64,000 nt of DNA. Source: Kibdelosporangium banguiense. Lineage in GTDB: Bacteria; Actinomycetota; Actinomycetes; Mycobacteriales; Pseudonocardiaceae. Positions 6,704 through 15,629 of this stretch are shown here, one piece after another. Where the stretch lies: positions 9,499,203 to 9,563,202 of the forward strand of contig NZ_JAGINW010000001.1 in NCBI RefSeq assembly GCF_017876405.1, written 5' to 3'. Under the pieces are notes generated by a model that saw nothing but the letters and a program-made list of their open reading frames with translations, had not been told where the DNA came from and did not search any database. The translations under genes were made by a program, and so were the position numbers. Each line of letters starts with the position of its first letter. Positions within the stretch are counted from its first letter, which is position 1.

Positions 6704-8297
6704 GCGGACCATGAGCCGGCGCCAGGTGCTGGGCATCGGCGGGGCGCTCGGGTTGATGGCGGTCACGGGGCTGTCGAGCGCGGCCGCACTGTCCCGCCGG
6801 CCTACGACCACCGGCGCCAAGTTGCGCAGCGCGGTGCCGCTGCCTCCCACGTTCACCGTGCCGTTGCCGCTGCCGTCCGTTCTGCGGCCGGTCAGCACCG
6901 TGGACGGCGCCGATCGATACGAGATCACCCAACGCGAAACGGTTCTGGAGATCCTACCCGGCGTCAAGACTCCATTGTGGACATACAACGGCACGTTCCC
7001 GGGCCCGACGATCGAGGCGCGCCGCGACCGGCCGGTAATCGTGACGCACCACAACGAGCTGCCGGTGCCGACCGTCGTGCATCTCCACGGCGGCCGGACC
7101 CCGCCGGAGTCCGACGGATACCCGACCGACCTCGTCCTGCCCGACGGCTGGCAGGACCCGATGCCGGGGATGCATGGCATGCACGGGATGCAGATGCCGG
7201 CGATGTCCGATCCGCGGGCGGTGGTGACGAGGCAGACGCGGGACTACACGTTCCCGATGGCCCAGCGGCCGGCGATGCTCTGGTACCACGACCACCGGAT
7301 GGACTTCACCGCGCCCGCGATCTGGCGGGGACTCGCCGGGCTGCACATCATCCGCGACGACGCCGAGGAGTCACTCGGCCTGCCCGCCGGGCCCCGTGAG
7401 TTGCCGCTCGCGATCATGGACCGCGCGTTCGACGACCACGGCAACCTCGCCTATCCCGCCCTCGACCCCACCCTGCGGGAGCAGCCGGGCGTCCACGAGC
7501 CGTATCTCGCGGGCGTGCTCGGCGACGTGATCCTGGTGAACGGCGCGCCGTGGCCAGTCCACGAGGTCGACGCGGCGCGATATCGGCTGCGTTTCCTGAA
7601 CACCTCGAACGCCCGGCACTACGAACTCGAAGCGGTCACCTACGACGGGCGGCGGCTCGATCTCGTGCAGATCGGCGCCGACCAGGGGCTGCTCGCGGCG
7701 CCGGTCACCCACCAGTCGCTGCCGATGGCACCGGCCGAACGCTATGACGTCGTCGCCGACTTCTCCGGCGTCCCGGTCGGCAGCCTCGTCACGATCGTCA
7801 ACCGGCTCGGTTCGGGCCGGACCCATGACGTGATGGCCTTCCGGGTCGCGCGTCGCGCTGCCGACGACAGCCGCGTTCCCACGGTCCTGTCGAACGATCT
7901 GCCCTCCTGGAATCGGTCGGATGCCGCGCGGGTGCGGGACTTTTCCTTCCGTGCCGGGCGGATGAACGGCGGCCACGGCTGGCTGATCGGCGGGCAGCCG
8001 TTCAACCCCACGCGTACTGATGTCACGGTCGGTCTCGGCGATGTCGAGGTGTGGCGGCTGATCGCCGACGTCCAGCATCCGGTGCACCTGCATCTGGCCG
8101 GGTTCCGGGTGTTGTCACGGGGCGGGAAGCCGCCGCTGCCCCACGATGCGGGCCTCAAGGACACGATTTCGCTGCAACCAGGCGAATCGGCAGAGATCAT
8201 CACATGCTTCGACGGTTATCGCGGGCGGTATCTGTTCCATTGTCACAACGCCGAACACGAGGACATGGGGATGATGGCGAACATCGAGATCGTGTGA
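6696..8297 (+). CDS. Tat-exported multicopper oxidase (CotA/CueO type)
   Basis: 533 aa. Twin-arginine signal SRRQVLGIGGALGL at the N-terminus. All four copper motifs are visible: HLHGG (129-133), WYHDH (196-200), HPVHLH near 455 and HCHNAEHEDMGM from 515, which includes the type-1 Cys-His pair and an axial Met. A methionine-rich stretch at about 157-170 (PGMHGMHGMQMPAM) recalls the Met-rich copper-binding insert of CueO. Likely oxidises Cu(I), phenols or metals outside the membrane with reduction of O2 to water. AGGAGG 6 bp before the GTG fixes the start. Probably under LysR control. Confidence 0.92.
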   Translation: MRERTMSRRQVLGIGGALGLMAVTGLSSAAALSRRPTTTGAKLRSAVPLPPTFTVPLPLPSVLRPVSTVDGADRYEITQRETVLEILPGVKTPLWTYNGTFPGPTIEARRDRPVIVTHHNELPVPTVVHLHGGRTPPESDGYPTDLVLPDGWQDPMPGMHGMHGMQMPAMSDPRAVVTRQTRDYTFPMAQRPAMLWYHDHRMDFTAPAIWRGLAGLHIIRDDAEESLGLPAGPRELPLAIMDRAFDDHGNLAYPALDPTLREQPGVHEPYLAGVLGDVILVNGAPWPVHEVDAARYRLRFLNTSNARHYELEAVTYDGRRLDLVQIGADQGLLAAPVTHQSLPMAPAERYDVVADFSGVPVGSLVTIVNRLGSGRTHDVMAFRVARRAADDSRVPTVLSNDLPSWNRSDAARVRDFSFRAGRMNGGHGWLIGGQPFNPTRTDVTVGLGDVEVWRLIADVQHPVHLHLAGFRVLSRGGKPPLPHDAGLKDTISLQPGESAEIITCFDGYRGRYLFHCHNAEHEDMGMMANIEIV

Positions 8298-8340
8298 AGC
8301 CCGGACTTACAAACAACATTTGCTCACGATTGGATCCCTC

Positions 8341-8734
8341 ATGCCTCACCTGACCGTCTATGCCACCGAGTCCCAATTGTCGGGGCGGGAGCCTGCGCTC
8401 GTCTCCGCCCTCACCGAGTCGGTCGTAGCGGTGTGCGGGCGAATGGGCGCGCCCGTTGGTGGTCGTCCGGCTCGTCGGATTCCCGCGTCACCGCTGGGCC
8501 GTTGGCGGCAGCTTCGACAACCCGGCAGCCCCCGAAGTGTCGTTCGGTATCCGCGCCGGTGCTTTCGCTCGACCTGACGGCCAGGATGTCGCAAGGCGAC
8601 TCGTTGCCGGTGTGACCGACGCCGTTGCGGCCGTGCTGGGCGAAGAGCTCCGTGATTCCGTTCTGGTGGAGCTCATCCCCCAGCCCGATGACCGCACCGG
8701 CGTCGGTGGCAAGCTGATCGCGGATCAGGCCTGA
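8341..8734 (+). pseudogene. 4-oxalocrotonate tautomerase-like gene, single-base frameshift
   Basis: Frame one starts MPHLTVYATESQLSG, with the Pro next to the initiator Met that is the catalytic base in tautomerases, and continues to about 8450. The remaining sequence (VVVRLVGFPRHRWAVGG to GVGGKLIADQA, ending at 8734) is in the next frame. Removing one C from the CCC at 8452-8454 restores a single ~130-aa protein. So either a natural 1-bp insertion inactivates it or the base is a sequencing error. No strong ribosome site is seen; it follows the multicopper oxidase by 43 bp. Confidence 0.75.
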
Positions 8735-8738
8735 ACGC

Positions 8739-9698
8739 TCATGGGGTGACAACGAGCCGCCTGCCGCGCAGATCGGTTCGTTGCCAGGCTGTTTCGATGT
8801 CGGCGAGCGGGGCGCGCTCGATCCCGACGACGAGTTTCCCGTCGCGTGTCCACTGCACGATCTGGCCGTAGGCGTCGGCCACGGCCTGTCCGTCCAGGCC
8901 TTTGCCGACGCCGTAGACCTCCAGGCCGGAGGTACGGACACTGTCCGCGGTGAGCGCGATCCGGGCTCCGGCCGACTCGCCGGCCTGGATGAGGCGGGTG
9001 GGGTTCGGATGGCCGATCCGGCTTGGCACGAGCGCCTTGAGCAACAGTTCGGTGGGGCGGCCCCACAGGAAGTCGAGCACCACGTCATAGCCGCTACCGG
9101 CTTCGGCAGCAAAGGCTTCGACGAGCTCGTCGTCCTCCACGGCGGTATTGATCACCGCGTCGGCACCGAGGCCGATGACCTCGTCCAGCGCGTCATTGTC
9201 GCGGCCGGTGGCCACGATGCGTGCCGCGCCGAGCAACCGGGCGACCTGCACGGCAAGCCGTCCGGCGACGCCGGTCGCGCCCTGGACCAGAACAGTCTCG
9301 CCAGGGGTGAAGCCGGCGGCGGTCTTGATCGCGAAGCCGGTCACGGCAGAGGAGATCACGACCGCGATGGCCGGGTCGATCCCCTCGGGCGCCGGGGTCG
9401 TGTTCTGTACCGGGACGACGGTGCGCTCGGCCAGCGCGCCGTAAGGTGGGCGCGGCTGGCTGAACCCGACGAGGGTCCCGTCGGGCAGGGTGCCGATCCC
9501 GTCGAACACGACGATCGCCGGAAACTCACGGAGGAAGTGGCGAGCCGCGAAGTGGGTGCCCGCCGCGACGGCCTTGTCGACGTTCTCCACCGCGACGGCC
9601 TTCACCTCGACCAGGACCTCGCCGCCGCCCGCGACCGGATCGGGGAAGTCCTCATACCGCGGCACTGCCCCGAACTCGTGGATGACTGCTGCTTTCAT
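8739..9698 (-). CDS. zinc-type alcohol dehydrogenase/quinone-oxidoreductase-like (MDR) protein
   Basis: 319 aa from MKAAVIHEFGAVPRYEDFP, the canonical start for the family. A GroES-like N-terminal domain is followed by a Rossmann domain with VLVQGATGVAGRLAVQVARLLGA (in two pieces about 142-164). No zinc-ligand cysteines are seen, so it belongs with NADPH-quinone or enone reductases. An open frame continues far upstream but only because of composition; the real start is supported by a 1-bp TGATG overlap with the upstream small gene. Controlled most likely by the divergent TetR. Confidence 0.85.
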   Translation of the reverse strand: MKAAVIHEFGAVPRYEDFPDPVAGGGEVLVEVKAVAVENVDKAVAAGTHFAARHFLREFPAIVVFDGIGTLPDGTLVGFSQPRPPYGALAERTVVPVQNTTPAPEGIDPAIAVVISSAVTGFAIKTAAGFTPGETVLVQGATGVAGRLAVQVARLLGAARIVATGRDNDALDEVIGLGADAVINTAVEDDELVEAFAAEAGSGYDVVLDFLWGRPTELLLKALVPSRIGHPNPTRLIQAGESAGARIALTADSVRTSGLEVYGVGKGLDGQAVADAYGQIVQWTRDGKLVVGIERAPLADIETAWQRTDLRGRRLVVTP

Positions 9699-9928
9699 CA
9701 GTGACCACCCCGCCCGGTGAACAAGCCCTCGATCCACTTCTGCCATGCCACCAGGACCCGCGGCGGCCTGGCGTGATGCCCGTTCGGGCTGGACAGCGAC
9801 GGGCGGCGCCCGCCGCGGTGGTTGTGAGCGTGCCGGTTCTGGTTCAGGCGGTCTGCTTCGGAGTGCGAGGGCATACCCGGCAGCTTGTGCAGGTACTCGT
9901 GGAGCCGCTCGTTGATCGATGCCGACAT
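9698..9928 (-). CDS. small basic His-rich hypothetical protein
   Basis: 76 aa starting MSASINERLHEYLHKLPGM, chosen because GAGGAG sits 6 bp upstream. It has a helical N-terminus and a His/Asn/Arg-rich centre (QNRHAHNHRGGRR), without a signal peptide or membrane segment. Its stop overlaps the start of the oxidoreductase gene (TGATG). Function unknown; position suggests it is coregulated with the oxidoreductase. Confidence 0.55.
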   Translation of the reverse strand: MSASINERLHEYLHKLPGMPSHSEADRLNQNRHAHNHRGGRRPSLSSPNGHHARPPRVLVAWQKWIEGLFTGRGGH

Positions 9929-9957
9929 GAAGTCCTCCTCGTGATCGTGATCGCTTG

Positions 9958-9997
9958 TTCGTATCACGTACGAACAATATACTCGTATCTCGTACGA
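9958..9997. promoter_or_regulatory. paired TetR operators flanking a TATACT box
   Basis: Copy one TTCGTA-TCACG-TACGAA (9958-9974, 6-bp arms, perfect); copy two TCGTA-TCTCG-TACGA (9983-9997). The copies are about 24 bp apart and TATACT (9978-9983) lies between them, 17 bp before the TetR ATG at 10000. Bound repressor would cover the promoter and the start codon itself. The small gene/oxidoreductase operon starts 30 bp on the other side, so one site set controls both directions. Confidence 0.75.
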
Positions 9998-9999
9998 AC

Positions 10000-10743
10000 A
10001 TGACAGAGGCAGAGAGCAGTGACTTGATCTGGCTGCGACCGGAGCCCAGCGCGCGCCGGCCGCGGTTCAGTCGCGAGCAGATCACCGCTGCAGCGGTACG
10101 GATCGCGGACGCCGAAGGCTTCGGGGCCGTCACGATGAAGCGCATCGCCGCCGAACTCGGGGCGGGCACGATGAGCCTCTACTACTACGTCCGCACCAAG
10201 GCCGACCTGGTGGCGTTGATGCAGGACGCGATCCTCGCCGACCTCCTGATCCCCGACGACGAGCTGCCCTCGGCCTGGCGCAAGGCCGTCACCGTCATCG
10301 CCCGGCGGACGCGTGACGTCCTGCTCGCCCACCCGTGGTCCATCACGTCGCTCGACGACGCCCAGTTCGGCCCGAACGCCATGCGCCACATGGAGCAGTC
10401 GCTGGCCGCTCTCGACCAGCTCGATCTGGACCCCGCGGCGAAACTGTCACTCTGGGGAATCGTGGACCACTACGTGTTCGGCAGCGCCCTGCACACCATC
10501 GAGACGCGCACCCGCACCGCCCAAGCCGAGCACAACCCCCAGCTCCTCGCCGACGCCCTCACCTTCGGACAGCAACAGCTCGCCACCGGACAGTTCCCGC
10601 GCCTCGCAACCCTTTACGAGAAGCAGTCCGAGACTCAAGACAGCAATGCGACGACAGCGGACCCTCTCACGGTCCAATTCGAACACGGCCTCATCGCTCT
10701 TCTGGACGGGCTCACCGACACACAGGTTTCTGATGGATCGTGA
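10000..10743 (+). CDS. TetR-family regulator (TetR_C class)
   Basis: 247 aa from MTEAESSDLIWLRPEP. HTH at about 22-70 (ADAEGFGAVTMKRIAAELG, GTMSLYYYVRTKADL) and a long C-terminal domain of the tetracycline-repressor-like type. The ATG lies 2 bp beyond operator copy two and only about 16 bp after a -10 box, with no Shine-Dalgarno, which suggests a leaderless or nearly leaderless message. An upstream in-frame extension would run through the operators and is rejected. It most likely regulates itself and the divergent oxidoreductase operon. Confidence 0.9.
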   Translation: MTEAESSDLIWLRPEPSARRPRFSREQITAAAVRIADAEGFGAVTMKRIAAELGAGTMSLYYYVRTKADLVALMQDAILADLLIPDDELPSAWRKAVTVIARRTRDVLLAHPWSITSLDDAQFGPNAMRHMEQSLAALDQLDLDPAAKLSLWGIVDHYVFGSALHTIETRTRTAQAEHNPQLLADALTFGQQQLATGQFPRLATLYEKQSETQDSNATTADPLTVQFEHGLIALLDGLTDTQVSDGS

Positions 10744-10763
10744 ATACCGTTACTGGGCTTGGC

Positions 10764-12398
10764 TTACCGAATCGGTGGCCTCGTCTTGGTCTGGATCGTG
10801 TTCCTGGCCCAGGCCACCTCGAGCTTCCCGGTAGAGGTACGGGGAAGTTTGGGCAGCAGAACGACGGTGCGCGGAACCTTGTATCCGGCAAGGGTCTGGC
10901 GCACCCAGTCCTGGACCTGGTCCTCCGCCAGAGCGCTGTTGGGCGTCGCGACCAGTGCGGCGACCCGCTGGCCCCATGTCTCGTCTGGCACCCCGACGAC
11001 CACCGCGTCGGTGATATCCGGGTGCGCCAGCAGCACATCCTCGACTTCTTGGGGATGCACCTTCTCGCCCCCGGTGTTGATGACACCCGAGCCTCTGCCG
11101 AGGAATCGGATGGCTCCATCGGCCTCGACCTCGGCGAGATCACCCGGAATCGCGTACCGGACACCGTTGATCGCCCGGAAGGTCGTGGCTGTCTTCGCCG
11201 TGTCCTTGTAATAACCGAGCGGCATGGGGCCGCCGTAGGCCAGCACGCCCTGCTCCCCCGTACCCGGCAGGACTTCCTGGTCGTTGGAACGGATGACCTT
11301 CGTGGCAGGTACCGGGAAGAAACGCGCCGGCAGGTCTGCAACCGACGAGGTGATGGCGAAGGCGAATGGGCCGCCCTCACTCGATGCGATCGCGTCGACG
11401 ATCGTGACCTTCGCGTGCTCATGCAGAGCGCGTTTGAGCCGATCGGACAACGCCGTGCCCGAACTGAGGACCGACTTCACCGAACTCAGGTCGTAGGGCG
11501 TCCCCGCCTGGCCCGCTGCGACCAGTTCGTCGACAAGTGGCTGGCACACCGCGTTCCCCGCAACGACAATCGTCCCTGCGCGCTGTGAGGCGACCGTCTC
11601 CCAGACGTGCTTCGGGTCCAGTCCGCCCGGCTGTGCCGTGATGACGCGGCCACCGACGAGCAGGGCGCCCATGGAATTGAACAATCCTGTGGCGTGCATC
11701 AACGGCACGACGGGCATGATCGCGGGAGATCGGCCGTCAGCGTGTGCGGCGACGGCGATATCCATGGCTTCGCTCAAGGTCGAGGGCAGCTTGTCGACGC
11801 CGAGCGGGCGGAAGATCGGCACAGCCAGGGAATGCAGCAGATCCGACTGGCGCCAGATCACGCCCTTGGGCTTGCCCGTGGTGCCGCCCGTGTACATGAA
11901 GATCTGGTCCGTGCCAGGGCGATGTTCCGCAGGACGCGGCGGGGTCGAGGACAGAACCTCCTCCAGCCCAAGCGCTTGAGGGCCCGACTGGTCCCCGGGG
12001 GTGGGACCGACCCGGACCAACAGCCGCAGCGTCGCCACGTTGTCCGCAGCGTGGTTCACGTTCCCGGCAAACTCACCGCTGAAAACGACGGCCGTGGCGT
12101 CGGCGTCGGTGAGCAAAGTGGACAGTTCTTCCCGGGTGTAGCGATAGTTGGCATTGACCGGCACCGCGCCGATCTTCAACGCTGCGAACACCGTTTCCAG
12201 ATAGGCGGCGCCGTTGTACAGGTAACACGCGACCTTGTCGCCGGCGCGGACACCTGCCTCATCAAGCGCGGTGGCCAGCCGGGCGGACCGGTTCTCGAAG
12301 TCGGCGTAGGTGTAGTCCCGCCCCGGTTCGGAAATCGCGATGGCGTCAGGCAAACGACGGGCGACGGCCTCCCAAATGGTGCCGAACGAGACGTCCAT
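10764..12398 (-). CDS. acyl-CoA synthetase (AMP-forming)
   Basis: 544 aa, full length for an ANL-superfamily acyl-CoA ligase. The ATP-binding P-loop YTGGTTGKPKG is at 169-179, the hinge/YxxGD-like segment YAIPGDLAEVEADG and GRGSGVINTGGEKV follow, and the C-terminal lysine region TSTGK is present. It activates a fatty or related carboxylic acid with ATP and CoA. It lies downstream of a TetR gene in the same direction after a 133-bp gap, so FadR/PsrA-like control of acid utilisation is possible. Substrate not predictable. Confidence 0.9.
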   Translation of the reverse strand: MDVSFGTIWEAVARRLPDAIAISEPGRDYTYADFENRSARLATALDEAGVRAGDKVACYLYNGAAYLETVFAALKIGAVPVNANYRYTREELSTLLTDADATAVVFSGEFAGNVNHAADNVATLRLLVRVGPTPGDQSGPQALGLEEVLSSTPPRPAEHRPGTDQIFMYTGGTTGKPKGVIWRQSDLLHSLAVPIFRPLGVDKLPSTLSEAMDIAVAAHADGRSPAIMPVVPLMHATGLFNSMGALLVGGRVITAQPGGLDPKHVWETVASQRAGTIVVAGNAVCQPLVDELVAAGQAGTPYDLSSVKSVLSSGTALSDRLKRALHEHAKVTIVDAIASSEGGPFAFAITSSVADLPARFFPVPATKVIRSNDQEVLPGTGEQGVLAYGGPMPLGYYKDTAKTATTFRAINGVRYAIPGDLAEVEADGAIRFLGRGSGVINTGGEKVHPQEVEDVLLAHPDITDAVVVGVPDETWGQRVAALVATPNSALAEDQVQDWVRQTLAGYKVPRTVVLLPKLPRTSTGKLEVAWARNTIQTKTRPPIR

Positions 12399-12531
12399 GC
12401 AGTCAGCCTAGGTACTCACCGCCTGCGCGGACATGGTGCTATGACCGAGCCGCCTCGGCTGTCCACCACGCCATGACCGTGACAAATGACGTAGATCGGG
12501 GCCCGGAGAACACCTCTCCAGGCGACACCGG

Positions 12532-13119
12532 TTACGTGGCCGCGGCGTGAAGCTGTAGCAGGCCCTCGACGCCTTGGAGGAACGTGTCACAGATCGGTTC
12601 AGGGTCGGACAGGCAGCCGGTAGCCATCGCTCCGTCCCGCAACATGACGAAGTGCCGGGTGGCGGGTTCGGCCGGTGCGTTCCCCATACGGGCCAGCACC
12701 TCGGTGATCGTGTGCGAGAACCACTGGCGATGTACGAGAACAGCTTTGTGCACGGGGTGGGCTGGGTCGGGATACTCCGCCGCGGCGTTGAGGAAGGCGC
12801 AGCCACGGAAGCCGGGAGACCGGATGCCCTCCGCGATGGACCTGGCAATGGCCCGTAGGGTGTCGGACGCTGGCAACCCTTGAGCCACAATGGTGTCCAC
12901 CTGGCCTCGCATAGCCCGGTCGGCTTCCTGCAGGTAGCAGACGATCAGGTCGTCCTTGCCAGGGAAGTGCCGGTACAGCGTCGCCCGGGTCACCTTCGCC
13001 TCGGCAACGATCCGATCGATGCCGACGGAGTGGATCCCCTCCGTGTAGAAGATCCGGGTCGCTGTGGCGAGCAGCCGGGACCGCGCTTCGGACACCTGCC
13101 CATGGACGTTCGTCATCAT
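12532..13119 (-). CDS. TetR-family regulator
   Basis: 195 aa, starting at a double ATG (MMTNVHGQVSEARSRLL). HTH at about 10-58: ATRIFYTEGIHSVGIDRIV, then TRATLYRHFPGKDDLI. The C-terminal domain fits the TetR_C_6/MtrR-like group (GFRGCAFLNAAAEYPDP). An open frame upstream has no start support and would cross an operator. The palindromic repeat pair at 13136-13197 separates it from the divergent membrane gene, so autorepression and control of that gene are expected. Confidence 0.88.
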   Translation of the reverse strand: MMTNVHGQVSEARSRLLATATRIFYTEGIHSVGIDRIVAEAKVTRATLYRHFPGKDDLIVCYLQEADRAMRGQVDTIVAQGLPASDTLRAIARSIAEGIRSPGFRGCAFLNAAAEYPDPAHPVHKAVLVHRQWFSHTITEVLARMGNAPAEPATRHFVMLRDGAMATGCLSDPEPICDTFLQGVEGLLQLHAAAT

Positions 13120-13135
13120 CAACACACTAGCAGAT

Positions 13136-13197
13136 AGAACGTTCGGTCTTGACGTCACCGCAGCAAGCTGACACTCTCGGAAGAGACCGAACGTTCT
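13136..13197. promoter_or_regulatory. inverted pair of 14-bp operator sites
   Basis: AGAACGTTCGGTCT at 13136-13149 and its exact reverse complement AGACCGAACGTTCT at 13184-13197. Each copy contains the GAACGTTC palindrome, and the two copies face each other 34 bp apart across the shared promoter region of the TetR gene and the membrane gene. One copy is 17 bp upstream of the TetR start, the other 41 bp upstream of the membrane protein start. Confidence 0.75.
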
Positions 13198-13237
13198 CCT
13201 CACTGGAGGGGAGCCGACCTACGTCGAAGGAACTCTC

Positions 13238-13795
13238 GTGAGTACCAATACCGTCACCGCTTCCACCCCCATCGCGCCTGCCCTACGACGCTTGTACTTC
13301 GTCCGTTTCGGGTTCGCCGTTGCCTGGGCCGCCCTGTTGTTCACGACCGCGTCAAAGCTCGGGCCGATCAGCGTCACACTGCTGGTGCTGTACCCCCTGT
13401 TCGACGTCGCCGCCGCTTTCATCGACGTTCGCTCGTCACAGGCCACCAAATCCGCGTTGGGCCTCTACGTGAACATCACGATCAGCGGGGTCGCCGGCAT
13501 CGGCCTCGCTTTCGCTGCCGCGTCCGGTATCCCGGCGGTATTGCGCGTGTGGGGAGTCTGGGCAGTCGTATCGGGACTCACCCAACTCGTCGTCGGCGTC
13601 AGCCGCCGCACACTGGGCGGTCAATGGGCGATGATCATCAGCGGAGCCATCTCCATAGTCGCCGGAACATCCTTCGTCCTGCAGGCCGCACAACCGAACG
13701 CGTCCTTGGTCAGCCTGGCCGGATACGCCGTCCTCGGCGGCTTGTTCTTCCTCGTCTCGGCAGTGCGTCTCGGCCGCTCCGCCACAGCGGTCTGA
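13238..13795 (+). CDS. HdeD/DUF308-like integral membrane protein
   Basis: 185 aa with six hydrophobic segments spread over the whole length, in three similar pairs, as in HdeD-like proteins. GTG start with GAAGGA 7 bp upstream. No catalytic residues. The divergent TetR gene and the inverted operator pair indicate inducible expression. A protective or transport-related membrane role is possible but not shown. Confidence 0.7.
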   Translation: MSTNTVTASTPIAPALRRLYFVRFGFAVAWAALLFTTASKLGPISVTLLVLYPLFDVAAAFIDVRSSQATKSALGLYVNITISGVAGIGLAFAAASGIPAVLRVWGVWAVVSGLTQLVVGVSRRTLGGQWAMIISGAISIVAGTSFVLQAAQPNASLVSLAGYAVLGGLFFLVSAVRLGRSATAV

Positions 13796-13802
13796 CCGGT
13801 CG

Positions 13803-14465
13803 TCATAGTCGGCCTGTTTGACAGTCCGCGGGAAGTTCGGTCGCGGCCGGTTCTGCCGGATCGGCTTCGGTGCGCAGGATTCGCCAGCTCACGTAGGCGC
13901 AGGCGGCCATCGCGGGAAGGGTCAGCAGTGTGCTGGCGATCCCCAGCGCGACCACCTGCCCGGCGAGGTACAGCGGCACCATCACCGCGGTGGCGATCGC
14001 GAACTTCGCCACGAAGACCGCCGTGCACAGCTGATAACGCCGTCGCAGCGCACGATCCCGCCGCCAGCCGAAGCGTTCACCGCGCGCTGCCCCTACCGCC
14101 ACGCCGACCAGCGGCAACCGCACCAGCATGGACAGCAGGAACACCGTCCCCGCGCAGATGCTGACCAGCACGCCCGGCAGGTAGAAATTCACGCCGTGTC
14201 CGGTACTGCTGGCCAGCGTCGCCGACACGGCCACCATGGCCAGCCCGCCGGCCGCCTGCCAGTACTTCCGGTCGCTCCACACCCGGATCACCGCGAACAC
14301 GAGCACACCACCGACCGCGATCAGCGCGGACGTCGCCACCTCACCGGTCACCAGATACGCCACCAGGTACAGCGCCCGGGACGCGACGGCTTCGGCGACT
14401 GTGCGCCAGCCGCCCACCGCCGCGAACAGGGACAGCGATTTCTGGGTCAGCATCGTGAAATTCAT
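13803..14465 (-). CDS. DUF3159-like membrane protein
   Basis: 220 aa. N-terminal GGWRTVAEAVASRALYLVAY resembles the conserved opening of DUF3159 proteins, followed by five or six transmembrane segments and a charged C-terminus. The ATG overlaps a TGA in the preceding reading frame (ATGA, 14465-14462) which is the probable original stop of the upstream monooxygenase gene, so the two form an operon. Function unknown. Confidence 0.72.
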   Translation of the reverse strand: MNFTMLTQKSLSLFAAVGGWRTVAEAVASRALYLVAYLVTGEVATSALIAVGGVLVFAVIRVWSDRKYWQAAGGLAMVAVSATLASSTGHGVNFYLPGVLVSICAGTVFLLSMLVRLPLVGVAVGAARGERFGWRRDRALRRRYQLCTAVFVAKFAIATAVMVPLYLAGQVVALGIASTLLTLPAMAACAYVSWRILRTEADPAEPAATELPADCQTGRL

Positions 14466-15618
14466 ACGCGCGCCGTCGTCTCGTCAGAGGCGAGAGCGGT
14501 CCGGGGAAACTGTCCCGGCGCATCGCGTTCTCGTAGCCGCCGATCGCGGCGTGCAGCTCCTGCTCGCCACGGTCGGCCTGCACCAGGGCATCACGAAGCC
14601 AGTGCGCGTCACGCATCGCCAGGTTGCCGCCGAATCCCGGTGCCAGGTGGATCGCGTCGCCGAGCAGCGTGACGTTGCCGGGAGTCCACGCCGACATGGG
14701 CGGGATCATGCCGATCCGCAACGCGACCGGGACAGCCCGCCACGCCTGGTCGACCACCAGCCGCAACGTGGGGTGCAGATCCGCGACCAGATCCCTGGCC
14801 CGGCACCACAACTCCGCCGGTGTGCCCGCCGAACCGAGCCGCTCCTGCGAGACGGGCACCGCCCACATCACATAGTCCTCGAGATCGGCGACGGCATCGC
14901 GGCGCAGCGCCGGCAGCCACTCCTCCCGCGCGGCAAGCGGCGGGCGGGTGAAGCGCAGCATGCCCAGCACCATCATCGAGCCGCGCTGCTGCACATTGGC
15001 GGGGCTGTCGCCGATCAGGCCGGGCAGCCCGGTATCGGCCACGGCACGCAACGCGGTCGCGCCCATCAGCATGCGCTTTCCCGTGTCGACCACCTGCACC
15101 TGCGGCAAGTACTGGCGACGGACCGCCGAGCCGACCCCGTCCGCGCCGACCAGCACATCCGCGGTGTCCGTGCTGCCATCGGCGAACAACGCCCGAACGG
15201 TGCCGTCGAGGCGCCGTTCAAACCCCGTGAACTGCGCCCCGACCCGCACCGTGTCCGCCAGCCCGGTCAGCAACACCGCCCGCAGGAGGGGCCGGTGCAC
15301 CTGTCGGCCAGGACGCGCCGGACCCGCCGCGCCGTCGAGCGGTTGGCTGTGCACCACCGCAAGCTCTCCGTCCACTTCGGACACCGACTGCGTCCGATCG
15401 CGCGGTCCTCCCATGGTGGCCTCGGCCATCGCGACGTGTCCCGGCGGCAGGCACGCGCGCAACGCCGCAGTCCCCCGGTCGTCGAAGTGCAGGCTCACAC
15501 CCTGCGGGCGCCCCGACACGCCGTCCTGTTCGTACACCGCGACGTCGATCCCCGCCTGGCGTAACCCGTGGGCCAGTGTCAACCCGCCGAGCCCTGCCCC
15601 GACCACGAGCACCCGCAT
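14462..15618 (-). pseudogene. FAD-dependent monooxygenase with a C-terminal frameshift
   Basis: Starts MRVLVVGAGLGGLTLAHGL with the Rossmann GxGxxG; RPQGVSLHFDDRG and the second FAD motif GNVTLLGDAIHLAPGFGGN are present, typical of class A flavoprotein hydroxylases (PgaE/TetX-like, ~385 aa). After YENAMRRDSFP the frame runs on as an Arg-rich tail overlapping the next gene by over 100 bp. If one base is restored in the G4 run at 14503-14506 the protein instead ends RTALASDETTARV and stops at a TGA overlapping the DUF3159 start (ATGA). The shift removes only about 15 residues, so the enzyme could still be active, or the base may be a sequencing error. Confidence 0.75.
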
Positions 15619-15629
15619 CCGCGCCACCT

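Noticed and set aside
8739..10169. A 476-codon version of the oxidoreductase
   Set aside because: The extra 157 codons cover the small upstream gene, the operators and part of the divergent TetR gene; the family start MKAAVIHEFG at 9698 is much better supported.
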